Origin: Treponema sp.
Lineage (GTDB): Bacteria; Spirochaetota; Spirochaetia; Treponematales; Treponemataceae
Direction: 5' to 3'
NCBI GenBank assembly: GCA_017614655.1
Contig: JAGABO010000073.1
Location: 1-6,197 of the forward strand
DNA length: 6,197 bases
A program made the position numbers and the translations under genes. Below the pieces are notes generated by a model that saw only the letters and a list, made by a program, of their open reading frames with translations, was not told the DNA's origin and did not search any database. Positions 5,718 through 6,197 of this stretch are shown in pieces (the first letter of the stretch is position 1; the number at the start of each line of letters is the position of its first letter).

Positions 5718-6197
5718 ATGAGTGAAACAGCAGGAACGGAAAATACCGTAGTCTTAGAAAAGCTCAGATCACTCATCGAGATTAACAACCGCATAAATTT
5801 AAATTTTACAAATCCTGATTCGCTTCTTGTCTCTGTACTTGAATCGGTGATGGCAATTGTAAAATGCGAATCTGGCTCGATCATCCTTGCTCACCGTGAG
5901 GATGACATCCTTCACTTCGAAATTGCACTTGGTCCCAAGTCGGCCCTCCTTAAAAAAGTCAAGGTAGATAAAAACAGTATCGCAGGGTGGGTTTACAAAA
6001 ATAAAAAATCACAGATCATCAACAGCGTTAAAGATGACGAACGCTTTAATGATGCCGTCCAGATAAAAACAAACTACATTACACGCAACATGATTGCGTT
6101 CCCGATGATTGTAGAAGATGAATGTCTGGGTGTTATAGAACTTCTTAATAAGGCTGATGATTCTGATTTTACTGTTTCTGACATGGGAATTCTTGAA
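5718..6197 (+). CDS. GAF-domain sensory/regulatory protein, N-terminal part
   Basis: The frame is open from the ATG at 5718 to the window edge (160 codons seen, C-terminus missing). A short helical lead (about 10-30, VVLEKLRSLIEINNRIN) precedes a GAF domain from about residue 33. GAF-type blocks are ESGSIIL (51-57), SIAGWVYKNKKSQIINSVKDD (87-107, split by IAGWV), TRNMIAFPM (122-130) and LGVIELLNK (137-145). GAF domains bind small ligands such as cyclic nucleotides, or mediate dimerisation, and usually control an attached output domain (kinase, cyclase, phosphatase or nucleotide hydrolase) that lies outside this window. No signal peptide or membrane segment is seen, so a cytosolic location is likely. 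The start is 9 bp after the cmk/rpsA stop, in the same frame, with no good ribosome site. The nearest purine-rich stretch (GGAG, 5697-5700) is 17 nt away. Confidence 0.85.
   Translation, partial: MSETAGTENTVVLEKLRSLIEINNRINLNFTNPDSLLVSVLESVMAIVKCESGSIILAHREDDILHFEIALGPKSALLKKVKVDKNSIAGWVYKNKKSQIINSVKDDERFNDAVQIKTNYITRNMIAFPMIVEDECLGVIELLNKADDSDFTVSDMGILE

Overview
The window is one strand-uniform, tightly packed stretch of bacterial chromosome; every gene I can support is on the + strand. The best taxonomic reading is a spirochaete of the genus Treponema. This rests mainly on a single reading frame joining cytidylate kinase to ribosomal protein S1, an arrangement I recall from treponemes (T. 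pallidum TP0279). The gene order scpA - scpB - rluB-like pseudouridine synthase - cmk/rpsA supports it. Base composition is moderately AT-rich, so a host-associated treponeme of lower GC than T. pallidum is more likely. The assignment comes from memory, not from a search.

Layout: (1) Positions 1-500 hold the last codons of an upstream gene, probably a polysaccharide-type ABC permease, then a 146-residue ORF that starts as a Wzt/TagH-like ABC ATPase. It loses the core of the nucleotide-binding domain just after Walker A and continues into what looks like the family's C-terminal end. (2) 501-1088 is folK (HPPK), which abuts the previous stop codon exactly. (3) 1129-2612 is the scpA-scpB pair, overlapping by 25 bp; together with SMC they form the chromosome-condensation complex. 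(4) 2623-3336 is an RsuA/RluB/RluE/RluF-family rRNA pseudouridine synthase. (5) 3351-5708 is the cmk-rpsA fusion: an N-terminal CMP kinase, then a full six-S1-domain ribosomal protein S1. (6) 5718 to the window end is the N-terminal part of a GAF-domain sensory protein, cut by the window edge.

Intergenic gaps are at most about 40 bp, no gap exceeds 300 bp, and I see no convincing intrinsic terminator or promoter. The genes therefore look like a single operon, or a chain of read-through units, mixing cell-surface export, folate, chromosome segregation, rRNA modification, nucleotide metabolism and translation. Several starts appear to be translationally coupled to the preceding gene.

The two points most worth a second look are the in-frame loss of the ABC ATPase core, and a start codon with a Shine-Dalgarno-like motif at the Cmk/S1 junction. 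The second could let the cell make free S1 as well as the fusion. I found no mobile element, CRISPR array, RNA gene or clearly new multi-gene system.
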